From Pseudomonas protegens (GTDB lineage Bacteria; Pseudomonadota; Gammaproteobacteria; Pseudomonadales; Pseudomonadaceae): a DNA stretch of 64,000 bases. Below the pieces are notes generated by a model. That model was given only the letters and a program-made list of their open reading frames with translations. It made no database searches and was not told the origin of the DNA. The position numbers and the translations under genes were made by a program. Position 1 is the stretch's first letter. Every line of letters starts with the position of its first letter. The stretch is taken from the NCBI RefSeq assembly GCF_003363755.1, contig NZ_CP031396.1:2604001-2668000 (forward strand), written 5' to 3'. Below are positions 34,096 to 43,770 of the stretch, piece after piece.

Positions 34096-35172
34096 ATGAC
34101 CCGTCTACTGCGCATCACCCTGTTGAGCCTGCTCCTGATCGGCCTGGTACTGGCCGGCCTGATCTACAGCCTGACCTGGCGCCCTCTGCCCAAGGAAACC
34201 CTGACGGTCAGTTGCAGCGCCCAGGCCACGCCGCTGGTGCCGGGCCAGGCACTCAAGGTGATGACCTGGAACCTGCAGTACCTGGCGGGCAAGCGCTACG
34301 TGTTCTGGAACGACCAGGCCCGGGGCGAGGACGAACGTCCGACCCTGGAAGACATGGCCTTCAGCCTCGACGAAGTGGCCCGGGTCATCCGCGACGAACA
34401 GCCGGACCTGGTGCTGCTGCAGGAAGTGGACAACGGCGCCAAGGCCAGCGCCTACCAGGATCAACTCAAACTCCTGCAGGAGCGGCTCGCCGACCTCTAC
34501 CCCTGCAGCACCCAGGCTTACGACTGGAAGGCGGACTTCGTGCCCTCGCCGCACATTTTCGGCAGCGTCGGCCGACAACTGGCGACCCTCAGCCGCTACC
34601 GCATCGATCACGCCGAACGCTTGCAACTGCCGGTTGCCCCGCACCCGCTCATCAGCCGGCAGTTCCAGCCCAAGGACGCCCTGCTGCTGAGCTACCTGCC
34701 CCTGAGCGATGGCGGCCAACTGGTGGTGCTGAACACCCATCTGGAACGTGCACAGCGCGCCGACGACACTCAGCACAAGCAGGTGACGGCCATTGCCAAG
34801 GTTCTGGACAAACTGGAGAGCCGCGGCACCCCCTGGCTGATTGGCGGCGATTTCAACCTGCTGCCCCTGAGCCAGTACCAACGCCTGAGCGAAGAACAGC
34901 GCGCGCCCTACAACGCTGACAGCCCGCTGCACCTGCTATGGGACAAGTACCCGATGATCCCCAGCAACACCCAGGCCAGTGGGGTCGACCGTGCTCGCTG
35001 GCTGACCCACTACCCCAACGACCCGAGCCTCGACGGCCCGGATCGCACGGTGGACTACCTGTTCTATAGCCCACGACTGAAGCGGGTTGAATCCCGAGTA
35101 CGCCAGGACGACACCCAGCGCATCTCCGACCACCTGCCGGTGCTTGCCCGGTTCCTGTTGCCGGCGTTGTAA
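34096..35172 (+). CDS. Membrane-anchored endonuclease/exonuclease/phosphatase-family protein
   Basis: The 358-residue protein has an N-terminal anchor or uncleaved signal (about residues 5-25) and an EEP fold. Visible motifs are MTWNLQYLAG (Asn), LVLLQEVDNG (metal Glu), VLNTHLERA (His), IGGDFNLLP (Asp/Asn) and ISDHLPVLARF (catalytic Asp-His). It could act on nucleic acids, phosphoinositides or other phosphodiesters outside the cytoplasm. Confidence 0.87.
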   Translation: MTRLLRITLLSLLLIGLVLAGLIYSLTWRPLPKETLTVSCSAQATPLVPGQALKVMTWNLQYLAGKRYVFWNDQARGEDERPTLEDMAFSLDEVARVIRDEQPDLVLLQEVDNGAKASAYQDQLKLLQERLADLYPCSTQAYDWKADFVPSPHIFGSVGRQLATLSRYRIDHAERLQLPVAPHPLISRQFQPKDALLLSYLPLSDGGQLVVLNTHLERAQRADDTQHKQVTAIAKVLDKLESRGTPWLIGGDFNLLPLSQYQRLSEEQRAPYNADSPLHLLWDKYPMIPSNTQASGVDRARWLTHYPNDPSLDGPDRTVDYLFYSPRLKRVESRVRQDDTQRISDHLPVLARFLLPAL

Positions 35173-35179
35173 CCCCGCT

Positions 35180-37699
35180 TTACTTGCGGGGTTTGATCCG
35201 CGCCGTAGCCTCGGCAATCAGCGGATCGTCCGGCCAGTAATGCTTGGGATAACGGCCCTTGAGATCCTTCTTCACCTCGGCGTAAGTGCTGCGCCAGAAG
35301 TTCGCCAGATCCTGGGTGACCTGCACCGGACGCCGCGCCGGCGACAGCAGGTGCAACTTGACCACTTGGCGGCCACCGGCAATCCGCGGCGTGTCCGACA
35401 GCCCAAACAGCTCCTGCAGGCGCACCGCCAGAATCGGCGGCTGCTCGCTGTAGTCCAGACGGATAGAGGAACCCGAAGGTACCGTCAGATGATGCGGAGC
35501 CAGCTCGTCCAGGCGCTGGGGCAGCGGCCAGGGCAACAGGTTGTGGACAATGCTGGCCAGCTCCAGGTTGGCAAAGTGACTCAGTCGCGACACCTTGCCC
35601 AGGTAGGGCTGTAGCCACTGTTCCAGCCCTGCGAGCAAGGCGCCATCACTGACATCCGGCCATTGGCTCTCGCCCTTGTCCGCCAGATCCAGCTGCCGCA
35701 GCAAGGTCACCCGAGCCTGCCACTGGCGCAGCTCCGGGGTCCAGGGCAGCAGCTCCAGGCCCTTGCGCCGCACCAGATTGACCAGGGCCTGGCTACGGGC
35801 TGACTCGTCCAGGCCGGTGAGCGGTTCACGGCTGAGTACCAGCTCACCAACCTTGCGTTGACGCTCGGCCCGCAGCACGCCTTCGCGCTCGTCCCAATCC
35901 AGCTGGTCGACGTTGCGCACCTGCTCTGCCAGCACCGTATCGAACAGGGTCGGATCAAAATCCGCTGCCAGGTAGATGCGCTCCTCACGCTGGCCCTGGC
36001 GGCTGCCCAGGTCGGCGATCACCAGCCAGGGCTGCTTCATCAGGTTGTCGGTTTCGCTGAACAGCGCCGCACGGCCGTTGGCCAGTCGATACTCGGCACC
36101 ACCGGGACGGCGCTGCTGGGCCACCCGATCGGGGTAGGCCAGGGCCAGCAAGGCACCAAGCCAGCGCGGATGCTCGGGATCGGCGACCGCTGCCTCGGGC
36201 TGCCCTCGCAGGTAGCCACGGTACTGCCGCGCCAGTTGCCGCGCACGCTGGACACCACCCTGGGCACCACGGGCCGCGCGCTCCTCCCCGGAAAGCAGCA
36301 CCAGGCGACTGTGCAGGTCGGCGCCGGCCCCGCGCAAAATGTCCCGTTCCCCCAGCAGGGCCGCGACGTCGCAGGCCATCTGCGCCAGCCCCAGGGACTG
36401 GCCGCGCAACAGCAAGTGGGCAATGCGCGGATGGGCCGGCAACTCGGCCATGGCCTGACCGTGGCGGGTCAGTGTGCCGTCATCGTTGAGCGCTCCCAGG
36501 CGCTGCAACAGGTCCTGGGCCTGTGCATAAGCGGCGCTGGGAGGCGGGTCCAGCCAGGCCAGCTGATTCGGGGTCACGCCCCAGCGCGCCAGTTGCAGGG
36601 CCAGACCGGCCAGGTCGGCCTGAAGGATCTCCGCGCCGGCATAGGCCGCCAGTTGTTCCTGCTGATCCGCCGACCACAAGCGATAGCACACGCCAGGCTC
36701 CAGGCGCCCGGCCCGGCCGGCGCGCTGGGTGGCGCTGGCCCGGGAGATACGCTGGGTGTCGAGGCGGGTCATGCCGCTGCCGGGATCGAAGCGCGGCACT
36801 CGGGCCAGCCCGGCGTCCACCACCACCCGCACGCCGTTAATGGTCAGGCTGGTTTCGGCGATATTGGTGGCCAATACCACTTTACGCCGCCCCGCCGGGG
36901 CCGGATCGATGGCCGCGCGCTGGGCGGCCAGGTCCAGCTCGCCATGCAGTGGACAGAGCAGAATCTCACTGCGCTGTCCCAAGGACTCGGCCAACTGCTG
37001 ATGCACTCGACGAATCTCGGCCTGGCCTGGGAGAAACACCAGCAGGCTGCCGCTTTCATCGTTGATGGCTTCAAGCACGGTCTGCACCACCCGCGGTTCG
37101 ATGAACTCGCCGGGCTGGAACGGCCGACCCCAGCGCTGGGTCACCGGGAACATGCGCCCCTCACTGCGCAGGATCGGCGCATCGCCCAGCAGCGTGGAAA
37201 GACGTTCGCCCTCCAGGGTCGCCGACATCAACAGAATCTTCAGGGGCTGCTCGTCACGAAACAGCTCCCGGCCATTGAGGCTCAAGGCCAGGGCTAGGTC
37301 GGCATCCAGGCTGCGCTCGTGAAACTCATCGAAGATCAGCAGGCCAACCCCTTCCAGGGCCGGGTCGTCCTGCAGGCGTCGGGTGAGGATACCTTCGGTG
37401 ACCACTTCGATACGGGTCCGCGGGCCGACCTTGCTTTCCAGGCGGATGCGGTAGCCCACGGTTTCACCGACTTTCTCCCCCAGTTCGCTGGCCAGGCGCT
37501 CCGCCGCAGCCCGGGCCGCCAGGCGCCGGGGTTCGAGCATGAGGATGGTCTGTCCGGCCAGCCAGTCCTGATCCAGAAGCGCCAGGGGCACACGGGTGGT
37601 CTTGCCGGCACCGGGCGGGGCTTCGAGCACCGCTTCATGGCGCGCCGCCAGGGCCTCGCGCAATGCAGGCAAAACTTCATCAATTGGCAAAGAATTCAT
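35180..37699 (-). CDS. hrpB: ATP-dependent RNA helicase HrpB
   Basis: The 839-residue DEAH-type helicase has PPGAGKTT (Walker A), DEFHER (motif II), MSATLEG (III), TNIAETSLT and QRAGRAGR (VI), followed by the HA2 and HrpB C-terminal domains. The length is normal. It converges on the EEP gene with 7 bp between stops. The cellular RNA target is not established. Confidence 0.94.
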   Translation of the reverse strand: MNSLPIDEVLPALREALAARHEAVLEAPPGAGKTTRVPLALLDQDWLAGQTILMLEPRRLAARAAAERLASELGEKVGETVGYRIRLESKVGPRTRIEVVTEGILTRRLQDDPALEGVGLLIFDEFHERSLDADLALALSLNGRELFRDEQPLKILLMSATLEGERLSTLLGDAPILRSEGRMFPVTQRWGRPFQPGEFIEPRVVQTVLEAINDESGSLLVFLPGQAEIRRVHQQLAESLGQRSEILLCPLHGELDLAAQRAAIDPAPAGRRKVVLATNIAETSLTINGVRVVVDAGLARVPRFDPGSGMTRLDTQRISRASATQRAGRAGRLEPGVCYRLWSADQQEQLAAYAGAEILQADLAGLALQLARWGVTPNQLAWLDPPPSAAYAQAQDLLQRLGALNDDGTLTRHGQAMAELPAHPRIAHLLLRGQSLGLAQMACDVAALLGERDILRGAGADLHSRLVLLSGEERAARGAQGGVQRARQLARQYRGYLRGQPEAAVADPEHPRWLGALLALAYPDRVAQQRRPGGAEYRLANGRAALFSETDNLMKQPWLVIADLGSRQGQREERIYLAADFDPTLFDTVLAEQVRNVDQLDWDEREGVLRAERQRKVGELVLSREPLTGLDESARSQALVNLVRRKGLELLPWTPELRQWQARVTLLRQLDLADKGESQWPDVSDGALLAGLEQWLQPYLGKVSRLSHFANLELASIVHNLLPWPLPQRLDELAPHHLTVPSGSSIRLDYSEQPPILAVRLQELFGLSDTPRIAGGRQVVKLHLLSPARRPVQVTQDLANFWRSTYAEVKKDLKGRYPKHYWPDDPLIAEATARIKPRK

Positions 37700-37829
37700 G
37701 CTGGCTCCAAAACAGAGGCGCGAGTATAACGGCGAACTGCCTGGGGTTAATCATGGTCTGAGTGCTGATCGACAAGACTCAATGCCCCGCTCCATTTCGC
37801 TTTGTCTGCATATTTACCAGGAGATATCC

Positions 37830-38249
37830 ATGCGTATTCCCCACCGTGTCATTGGCGGCGTTCTGGTGACCACTCTGCTGACCCAACTCACGGCCTGTGG
37901 CTCGATCTTCTTTCCCGACCGCCGCGGCCAGATCGACGGCAAGATCGATCCAGTGGTGGTGGTGCTCGATGCCGTGGGCCTGCTGTTCTATGTCATTCCG
38001 GGGCTGATCGCCTTTGGCGTCGACTTCGCCACCGGGGCGATCTACCTGGAGCCGGGCAAGACCGCGCAAATCGCGCCGGAAAAACTCCAGCAGGCCATTG
38101 GCGCCGACGGTAAAGTCGACAACCGCAAACTGCAGGCCATTCTGGAAAGCGAACTGGGGGGCAGCTTCCCTCTGGATGATCCGCGCCTGATCCAGCACAA
38201 GGGCAGCGTGCAGCAATTGGCCTTGTACGGTCTGCAGCCTGCAGCCTGA
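37830..38249 (+). CDS. Small predicted lipoprotein
   Basis: The 139-residue protein has a signal peptide ending in the lipobox LTAC (Cys23), then SIFFPDRRGQ and a strongly hydrophobic stretch (VVVLDAVGLLFYVIPGLIAF) resembling YceK/YidQ-type lipoproteins. ATG at 37830 follows CCAGGAGATATCC. It is 27 bp upstream of fieF and probably co-transcribed. Its function is unknown. Confidence 0.82.
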   Translation: MRIPHRVIGGVLVTTLLTQLTACGSIFFPDRRGQIDGKIDPVVVVLDAVGLLFYVIPGLIAFGVDFATGAIYLEPGKTAQIAPEKLQQAIGADGKVDNRKLQAILESELGGSFPLDDPRLIQHKGSVQQLALYGLQPAA

Positions 38250-38276
38250 CCCCAACCTTCAAGGAACCCGCCGCCG

Positions 38277-39173
38277 ATGATTGGCAACCCGGAACACGCT
38301 CGCCTCCTGCGCCTGGCCACCCGCGCCTCGGTTACGGTGGCAGGCATCCTGATTGTGACCAAGGCCATCGCCTGGTGGCTCAGTGGCTCGGTGAGCATGC
38401 TGGCGGGGCTGACCGACTCGGTGCTCGACGGCTTCACCTCGCTGCTCAATCTGTTGGCGGTGCATTACGCCCTGCGCCCGGCCGATGATGATCACCGCTA
38501 CGGCCACGGCAAGGCGGAGTCCCTGGCGGGCATGGCCCAGGCGCTGTTCATCGCCGGCAGTGCGGTGCTGATTGCCTTTCAGGCGTTCGAACGCCTGCAG
38601 CACCCGGAACCGGTAGGCGCACCCTGGCTGAGCATCGGGGTGATCGGGCTGTCGTTGGTACTGACCATGGCGCTATTGATCCTGCAGCATCGGGTGATCC
38701 GCGAAACCGGCTCCAACGCGGTACGGGCCGACTCCCTGCACTACCGCTCCGACCTGCTGCTCAATGGCAGCATCCTCCTGGCCCTGGTACTGGCGGCCTT
38801 CGGCTGGCATCAGGTGGATGCCTGGTTCGGCCTGGGGATCGCCGTCTACATTCTCTGGAGCGCGATCCAGATCGCCCGGGAAAGTTTCTCGGTGCTGATG
38901 GACGAGGAACTGCCCGCCGATGTCAGCCAACACATGCTGGAACTGGCCTGCAGTGTGCCCGGCGTGCTGGGCGCCCATGACTTGCGCACGCGGATTTCCG
39001 GCAGCCACTGGTTCGTCCAACTGCATCTGGAACTGCCCGGCGACCTGAGCCTGTCGGTGGCCCACGCCATCAGCGATCAGGCCGCCGACGCGATCCACCA
39101 GGCCTATCCACGGGCCGAGGTACTGGTACACGCCGATCCGCAGGAAGTGGTCGACACCGCCAGGGCTCAGTAA
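38277..39173 (+). CDS. fieF: Cation diffusion facilitator, ferrous-iron/zinc efflux pump
   Basis: The 298-residue protein has six membrane helices and a C-terminal cytoplasmic dimerisation domain. Metal-site residues are visible in TM2 (DSVLDG) and TM5 (HYRSDLLL), and HRYGHGKAESLA is the conserved interhelical motif. It exports Fe(II), Zn(II) or related ions by proton antiport. Its 3' end overlaps the convergent DUF6515-type gene by 7 bp. Confidence 0.92.
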   Translation: MIGNPEHARLLRLATRASVTVAGILIVTKAIAWWLSGSVSMLAGLTDSVLDGFTSLLNLLAVHYALRPADDDHRYGHGKAESLAGMAQALFIAGSAVLIAFQAFERLQHPEPVGAPWLSIGVIGLSLVLTMALLILQHRVIRETGSNAVRADSLHYRSDLLLNGSILLALVLAAFGWHQVDAWFGLGIAVYILWSAIQIARESFSVLMDEELPADVSQHMLELACSVPGVLGAHDLRTRISGSHWFVQLHLELPGDLSLSVAHAISDQAADAIHQAYPRAEVLVHADPQEVVDTARAQ

Positions 39174-40246
39174 GTGACCTGGTAGCCCCGCGAGCTCAGG
39201 CAGTTGCCCTGGGCCTGACGGTAGGCCTGCACCACTTGCGGGGCCGGCTGATAGGTTGCGCTGGCCGGATCGAAGCCACTCTGCTGCACCGCCCAGCGAT
39301 AGCAGTCGTAGCGATCCTGATCGATCTGCTGTGGCGACTGGCCGTTGACCGGGTACGCCAGCACATCATAGCCATTGCCAGCCGGCTGCTGGTCCGGCGG
39401 CGGCACACCCACGGGCGGTTCGACCACTACATACTGTTGGGTGTTGGCTTCATAGGTGTAATAAGCCCCGGCAGCGAGGAAAAACAGCGCGCTGCCGATC
39501 CACACTTCCCGCGCGTAGTCAGGCAGGTAGGCCACTCGAATCCCATAAGGCGGGCGCACCACCACATACCGTGGACCTTGTGGACGATACCAATAGCCCC
39601 CCGAGAAAAAGTAATCCTGGCCACGGTAAGGCACCCGGTAATTGCGCTCGGGGAAACGGTCAATCACGTAACCCGGGCGATACTGCGGACCTGGCCCCCA
39701 GCCGTTGCCATGCCCGTCGGGACGGCCCGGCCAGCGATAGTCGTCGGGGCGACCATGGTCGGGACGCGAGCCTGGACCACCGGCCTGCCAATGCGGGTTG
39801 TAGTCATTGCGTCGGGGAATGTCCTGGTAGTAGCCGCGCAGGGGTTCCTGGGTCTGGCGCACGGTATCGGGACGGCTCTGGATGGGCAGCCCTGGCGCCG
39901 GCTGCGGCTGCTGAGGAGCCGGTCGCCCCTGCTGATTGGGATCATGCTGGGGACGGTTCTGCCACTGCCCACCCGGATTCTGGCCGTTGTGTTCGAACTG
40001 CCGGCTGTTATCGCCACGAATGATCTCATTCTGCGGACGCGGTTGCTGCGGGGCAGGTTGCGCACGTTCAGGCGAGTTCGCCGGACCGCCCTGATGGCCC
40101 TCGCCACGCCCTTCGGGGGCATGCTCACGCTGCCCGCCGGAAGGTGCTCCCTGCAGTCTCTCGTCCCGCTCATCGGCGAGCACTTGCGCGCTGACGCTCA
40201 CGCACAACACACCAACACCTGCCAAACGCCAGATGCGCGACTTCAT
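39167..40246 (-). CDS. DUF6515-type exported protein
   Basis: The 359-residue protein has a signal peptide (to about LA-DE, residue 24) and a long Pro/Gln/Gly/Arg-rich disordered region (about 25-195). A conserved tyrosine-rich block follows (YRPGYVIDRFPERNYRVPYR, GGYWYRPQGPRYVVVRPP), then a hydrophobic segment (IGSALFFLAAGAYYTYEA) and a C-terminal cysteine-containing domain (YDCYRWAVQQSGFDP). ATG at 40246 follows GAGGAATAGC; a GTG four codons upstream is rejected. Its function is unknown. Confidence 0.8.
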   Translation of the reverse strand: MKSRIWRLAGVGVLCVSVSAQVLADERDERLQGAPSGGQREHAPEGRGEGHQGGPANSPERAQPAPQQPRPQNEIIRGDNSRQFEHNGQNPGGQWQNRPQHDPNQQGRPAPQQPQPAPGLPIQSRPDTVRQTQEPLRGYYQDIPRRNDYNPHWQAGGPGSRPDHGRPDDYRWPGRPDGHGNGWGPGPQYRPGYVIDRFPERNYRVPYRGQDYFFSGGYWYRPQGPRYVVVRPPYGIRVAYLPDYAREVWIGSALFFLAAGAYYTYEANTQQYVVVEPPVGVPPPDQQPAGNGYDVLAYPVNGQSPQQIDQDRYDCYRWAVQQSGFDPASATYQPAPQVVQAYRQAQGNCLSSRGYQVTY

Positions 40247-40346
40247 GCTATTCCTCACTGCGGATTGGGGCCTGTACCTAAGACTGAAAAAGCCTGGGGC
40301 GGTTCTGCAGCAGATTATCAGTCACGAGACTTATTTCGCAGGCAAT

Positions 40347-40372
40347 AAAAAAGGGCGGCCCGTCGGCCACCC
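40347..40372 (-). terminator. Intrinsic terminator on the minus strand with no obvious upstream gene
   Basis: Read on the minus strand, GGGTGGCC-GACG-GGCCGCCC forms an 8-bp stem with one G-U pair, followed immediately by TTTTTT (40352-40347). It lies about 100 bp upstream of the DUF6515-type start, so it cannot end that gene. Confidence 0.8.
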
Positions 40373-40600
40373 CTTGAGATTTTGTCCGTGCTCGACGCTT
40401 GTGGCGCCGGCTCACCTCACTCCGTCTTCTGGACAGGGTGTAGCCCGGGGGCCGGATCAACCCTGTGGGGTTGGCGGCCGCGGCAGGCCTGATTCGGCGG
40501 GCCGCAGTGGACTCTATGTCCGGGCAGTGATTCTGGTGATAAGAATAGGCCTGGGCCGGCGACAGCGGATTGCGAAGATTGCTTGCAAAAACACCTCTTG
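40347..40600 (-). ncRNA. Candidate structured small RNA
   Basis: The gap between the DUF6515-type gene and the Lrp gene ends, on the minus strand, in an intrinsic terminator with no gene upstream of it. The 230 bp before that terminator contain hairpins: GGACATAGAGTCC (near 40509-40521), CAACCC-CACA-GGGTTG (near 40458-40473) and a longer GCGGCC/GGCCGC arm (near 40474-40505). No reading frame here looks coding. The 5' end is not resolved; a TATTCT -10-like element lies near 40545 and other starts are possible. I could not match it to an RNA family from memory. Confidence 0.4.
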
Positions 40601-40659
40601 CGCAATTTTTAACTCAAGATAGATAATTCAACGCAATACTTATGACAAAGGCCTGATTG

Positions 40660-41139
40660 ATGAGCAAACTCGACCGCTATGACCTGAGTATTTTGGCGGA
40701 ATTGCAACGCGATGCCCGCATCTCCAACCAGGAACTGGCCGAGCGCATCGGTCTGTCGCCCTCGCCCTGCTCGCGCCGGGTCAAGCAGCTGGAAGACGAC
40801 GGTTATATTTCCCGCCAGGTCGCCCTGCTGGACCGCAAGATGCTCGGCCTGAGCCTGACCGCCTACGTATTGATCGGCATGGACCGGCACACGCCGGAAC
40901 GCTTCGAGAACTTCGAAGCGGCCATCCGCAGCCTGCCCCAGGTACTGGAATGCAGCCTGGTGACCGGTGTGGACGCCGACTACCAGCTCAAGGTGGTGGT
41001 GCCGGACATGGATCACTATCAGAAGTTGCTGCTCGGCCACCTGACCCGTATCGACGGCGTGACCAGTGTGCGCTCCAGTTTCGTGCTCAATCAGGTGCTC
41101 AACAGCACCGAACTGCCCCTGACCCACCTGCGCAGCTGA
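40660..41139 (+). CDS. Lrp/AsnC-family transcriptional regulator
   Basis: The 159-residue regulator has a helix-turn-helix (SNQELAERIGLSPSPCSRRV, about residues 24-43) and a RAM domain (about 70-150; VLECSLVTGVDADYQLKVVV). ATG at 40660 is preferred over the preceding TTG. Proteins with the SPSPCSRRVKQLE recognition helix are amino-acid-responsive. No obvious target adjoins it. Confidence 0.9.
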   Translation: MSKLDRYDLSILAELQRDARISNQELAERIGLSPSPCSRRVKQLEDDGYISRQVALLDRKMLGLSLTAYVLIGMDRHTPERFENFEAAIRSLPQVLECSLVTGVDADYQLKVVVPDMDHYQKLLLGHLTRIDGVTSVRSSFVLNQVLNSTELPLTHLRS

Positions 41140-41243
41140 ATAGCGGCTGTGGCGACGTAACGCAGGCAGATCAATGCTCGGCAAGTGTCCCATGGCGTAT
41201 ACTCGCCCGGCGTTTTTTGACCTGCCTGCAATGGAGATGATCG

Positions 41244-41453
41244 ATGGACCCAGCAGTATTCGAAGAGTGGATGATGACCGGTCTGGTCAGCATCCTGATC
41301 ATATTCATGGGTTTCATCGTCTGGGACCTGGCCAAGAAGTCCAAGGCCGGACGCTTCGGCTCCTTTATCCTGTTCTTCGTACTGGGCCTGGGCGTGGCCG
41401 CCTTCATCATCAAGAGCGTGGTGATCGGCCTGATCGAATCCGGCGCTCTATAA
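41244..41453 (+). CDS. DUF2788 small membrane protein
   Basis: The 69-residue protein has two hydrophobic helices (about residues 13-28 and 40-63) separated by a basic loop KKSKAGRFG. It opens [16 protein letters not shown], typical of the family. ATG at 41244 follows ATGGAGATGATCG. Its 3' end overlaps the convergent rluE stop by 6 bp. Its function is unknown. Confidence 0.82.
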   Translation: MDPAVFEEWMMTGLVSILIIFMGFIVWDLAKKSKAGRFGSFILFFVLGLGVAAFIIKSVVIGLIESGAL

Positions 41454-42086
41454 GCGCGCCGGCACTTCCTTCCACTGGCCCTGATCCAGGCCATCCAGGG
41501 TCCAGTCGCCAATCCTGACCCGCACCAGCCGCAAGGTCGGCAAGCCGACGGCGGCGGTCATGCGCCGCACCTGGCGATTGCGCCCCTCACGAATCACCAA
41601 TTCCAGCCAATGAGTAGGCACGCTCTTGCGAAAGCGCACTGGCGGATTGCGCGGCCACAGCTCTGGCTCTTCCAGCCGTCGCGCCTCAGCCGGCAAGGTC
41701 ATGCCGTCGTTCAACTCCACGCCGTCACGCAAGCGCTGTAACTGCTCAGCGCTGGGTTCGCCTTCGACCTGTACCCAATAGGTCTTGGCCAACTTGTGCT
41801 TGGGATCGGCGATCCGCGCCTGCAACTGCCCGTCATTGGTCAACAGCAGCAACCCTTCGCTGTCGCGGTCCAGGCGCCCGGCCGGGTAGACCCCGGGAAT
41901 GGCGATGAAATCCTTGAGCGTCGCCCGTCCCTCACCATCGCTGAACTGGGTCAGCACGTCGAAAGGCTTGTTGAACAGGATCAGCTTCGGCTCGGCCGGT
42001 GGCGCCTTGGCCACGCGCTTGGAGGGAGAAACGGAAAACGGCTTCGCGCCAGGGCGACGGGAAGCAGGACGGGACGGACGGGACAT
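41448..42086 (-). CDS. rluE: 23S rRNA pseudouridine synthase RluE
   Basis: The 212-residue RsuA/RluE-type synthase has the catalytic motif [17 protein letters not shown] (Asp of RLD) and a basic C-terminal [11 protein letters not shown]. It lacks an N-terminal S4 domain, which points to RluE (modifying the position equivalent to E. coli 2457) rather than RluB/RsuA. The N-terminus is a basic Ser/Pro/Arg tail. Confidence 0.9.
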   Translation of the reverse strand: MSRPSRPASRRPGAKPFSVSPSKRVAKAPPAEPKLILFNKPFDVLTQFSDGEGRATLKDFIAIPGVYPAGRLDRDSEGLLLLTNDGQLQARIADPKHKLAKTYWVQVEGEPSAEQLQRLRDGVELNDGMTLPAEARRLEEPELWPRNPPVRFRKSVPTHWLELVIREGRNRQVRRMTAAVGLPTLRLVRVRIGDWTLDGLDQGQWKEVPARL

Positions 42087-42160
42087 GGGATCAGGAACAT
42101 TCAGCGATCAGGACCGACAATGCTAGTGGCCTGATCGCCAAATGACCATGGATTAAACGC

Positions 42161-43633
42161 TTAGCGGAAAGGCGGCTCGTCGAAGCTGCGCAGTTTGCGC
42201 GAGTGCAGGGAGTTGAGCTCACTGCGCATCAGGTCCACGGCTTCGATACCGATCTTCAAATGCTGGCTGACCGCCCGCTCGTAGAAGGCATTGGCCGCAC
42301 CCGGCAACTTGATCTCACTGTGCAGGGGTTTGTCCGAGACACACAGCAAAGTGCCGTAAGGCACCCGCAGGCGATAGCCCTGGGCCGCGATAGTGCCGCT
42401 TTCCATATCCACCGCCACGGCCCGGGACAGGTTGATGAACGGACGTTCCTCGGCCCAGCGCAGCTCCCAGTTGCGGTCGTCGTAAGTCAGGACGGTACCG
42501 GTGCGCAGGCGCTTCTTCAGTTGCTCGCCCTTCTCCCCGGTGACATTGGCCGCCGCTTGCTGCAACGCCAGCTGGACCTCGGCCAAGGCCGGAATCGGAA
42601 TGTTCGGCGGCACCACGCGATCAAGAATGCCGTCACGCCGCATGTAGGCGTGAGCCAGGACGTAATCGCCGATGGTCTGGGACTGCCGCAGTCCACCGCA
42701 GTGGCCAATCATCAACCAGCAATGAGGGCGCAGCACCGCCAAGTGGTCGGTGATGTTCTTGGCATTGGAGGGGCCGACGCCGATATTCACCAGGGTCACA
42801 CCGTGGCCATCGCTGGCCTGCAGGTGATAGGCCGGCATCTGGTAGCGATGCCAGACAACACCGGCGGCGATTGCCGAAGCCTCGCCATGATCCATGCTCT
42901 TTTCAATGATCACGTTGCCCGGCAGGACCATGCGCACAAAACGCGGATCACTGCGCAGTTGCTCCAGGCCATGGACGATGAACTGGTCGACGTAACGGTG
43001 ATAGTTGGTTAGCAGGATCCACGGCTGCACATGACGCCAGTCGCTGCCGGTGTAATGCACCAGGCGCCGCAAAGAGAAATCGACCCGCGCCGCATCAAAC
43101 AGCGCCAAAGGCAGCGGGTGAGTGTTTTCCCAGTCGTAGAGACCGTCGGCGATACCGTCGGTGGCAGCCGACAGGTCGGTGCTGGGGAATACCCGGGCCA
43201 GGGCCGCCGCGGTTACGCCGGAACCGGCCAGTTCGTCGCCCTGTTCCACCACGTAGGGATAAGGAATGTTCTGCTCGCTGACACCCACTTCCACCGTGAC
43301 GGTGAAGTCATGCATCAAAGGCACCAGTTGCTCGAGCAGATAATTGCGAAAGGCCGCGGGATGAGTGACGGTGACGCTGTAGGTGCCCGGCAGTTGCACC
43401 TTGGCATAAGCCCGGGTGGTCTGCGGAACTTCGCCATGGCAGTGGTAGGTCAGGCGCAATTCGGGATAGCGAAACAGCGCTCTTTGCTCGGCATCCGGCT
43501 CGACCCGGTCCTTGAGGTAACGCTTGAGCGCCTGGCTCAGGGCCGTGGTGGCCCGCTCATGCAAAGCAGCAAGCCGATCCACGGCTTGCTCGGCGGTTTG
43601 AACGACAATAAAAGCTTCGGTCACGGTAAGCAT
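42161..43633 (-). CDS. amn: AMP nucleosidase
   Basis: The 490-residue enzyme hydrolyses AMP to adenine and ribose 5-phosphate in purine salvage and adenylate control. The N-terminal AMN domain is followed by a PNP/UDP-phosphorylase-like catalytic domain with VNIGVGPSNAKNITDHLA, IGHCGGLRQSQ and AVDMESGTIAAQGYRLRVPYG. The length is normal for Amn. Confidence 0.95.
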   Translation of the reverse strand: MLTVTEAFIVVQTAEQAVDRLAALHERATTALSQALKRYLKDRVEPDAEQRALFRYPELRLTYHCHGEVPQTTRAYAKVQLPGTYSVTVTHPAAFRNYLLEQLVPLMHDFTVTVEVGVSEQNIPYPYVVEQGDELAGSGVTAAALARVFPSTDLSAATDGIADGLYDWENTHPLPLALFDAARVDFSLRRLVHYTGSDWRHVQPWILLTNYHRYVDQFIVHGLEQLRSDPRFVRMVLPGNVIIEKSMDHGEASAIAAGVVWHRYQMPAYHLQASDGHGVTLVNIGVGPSNAKNITDHLAVLRPHCWLMIGHCGGLRQSQTIGDYVLAHAYMRRDGILDRVVPPNIPIPALAEVQLALQQAAANVTGEKGEQLKKRLRTGTVLTYDDRNWELRWAEERPFINLSRAVAVDMESGTIAAQGYRLRVPYGTLLCVSDKPLHSEIKLPGAANAFYERAVSQHLKIGIEAVDLMRSELNSLHSRKLRSFDEPPFR

Positions 43634-43696
43634 CCTGTGTTCTGATCTTGCAGGCGTTCATCTTGCCTGCAACACCGCCCCACGGGAACAGCGGAG

Positions 43697-43765
43697 TTAC
43701 AGGAGCCGGCGTGTCGGCGCTGGCCATGGCGACAACGCCTCTTCGCCGACAAGCCGGCTGCTACG
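43697..43765. repeat. REP doublet
   Basis: Inverted REP copies ACAGGAGCCGGCGTGTCGGC and CTTCGCCGACAAGCCGGCTG are separated by about 20 bp. It lies between the acyl-CoA dehydrogenase stop and the amn start, both on the minus strand. Confidence 0.7.
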
Positions 43766-43770
43766 AAAGG

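Noticed and set aside
40347..40660. Identification of the hairpin-rich gap as 6S RNA, RNase P RNA or an RsmY/Z-type RNA
   Set aside because: Signature sequences of those RNAs, including repeated GGA hairpin loops for Rsm RNAs and the conserved RNase P core, are not present.
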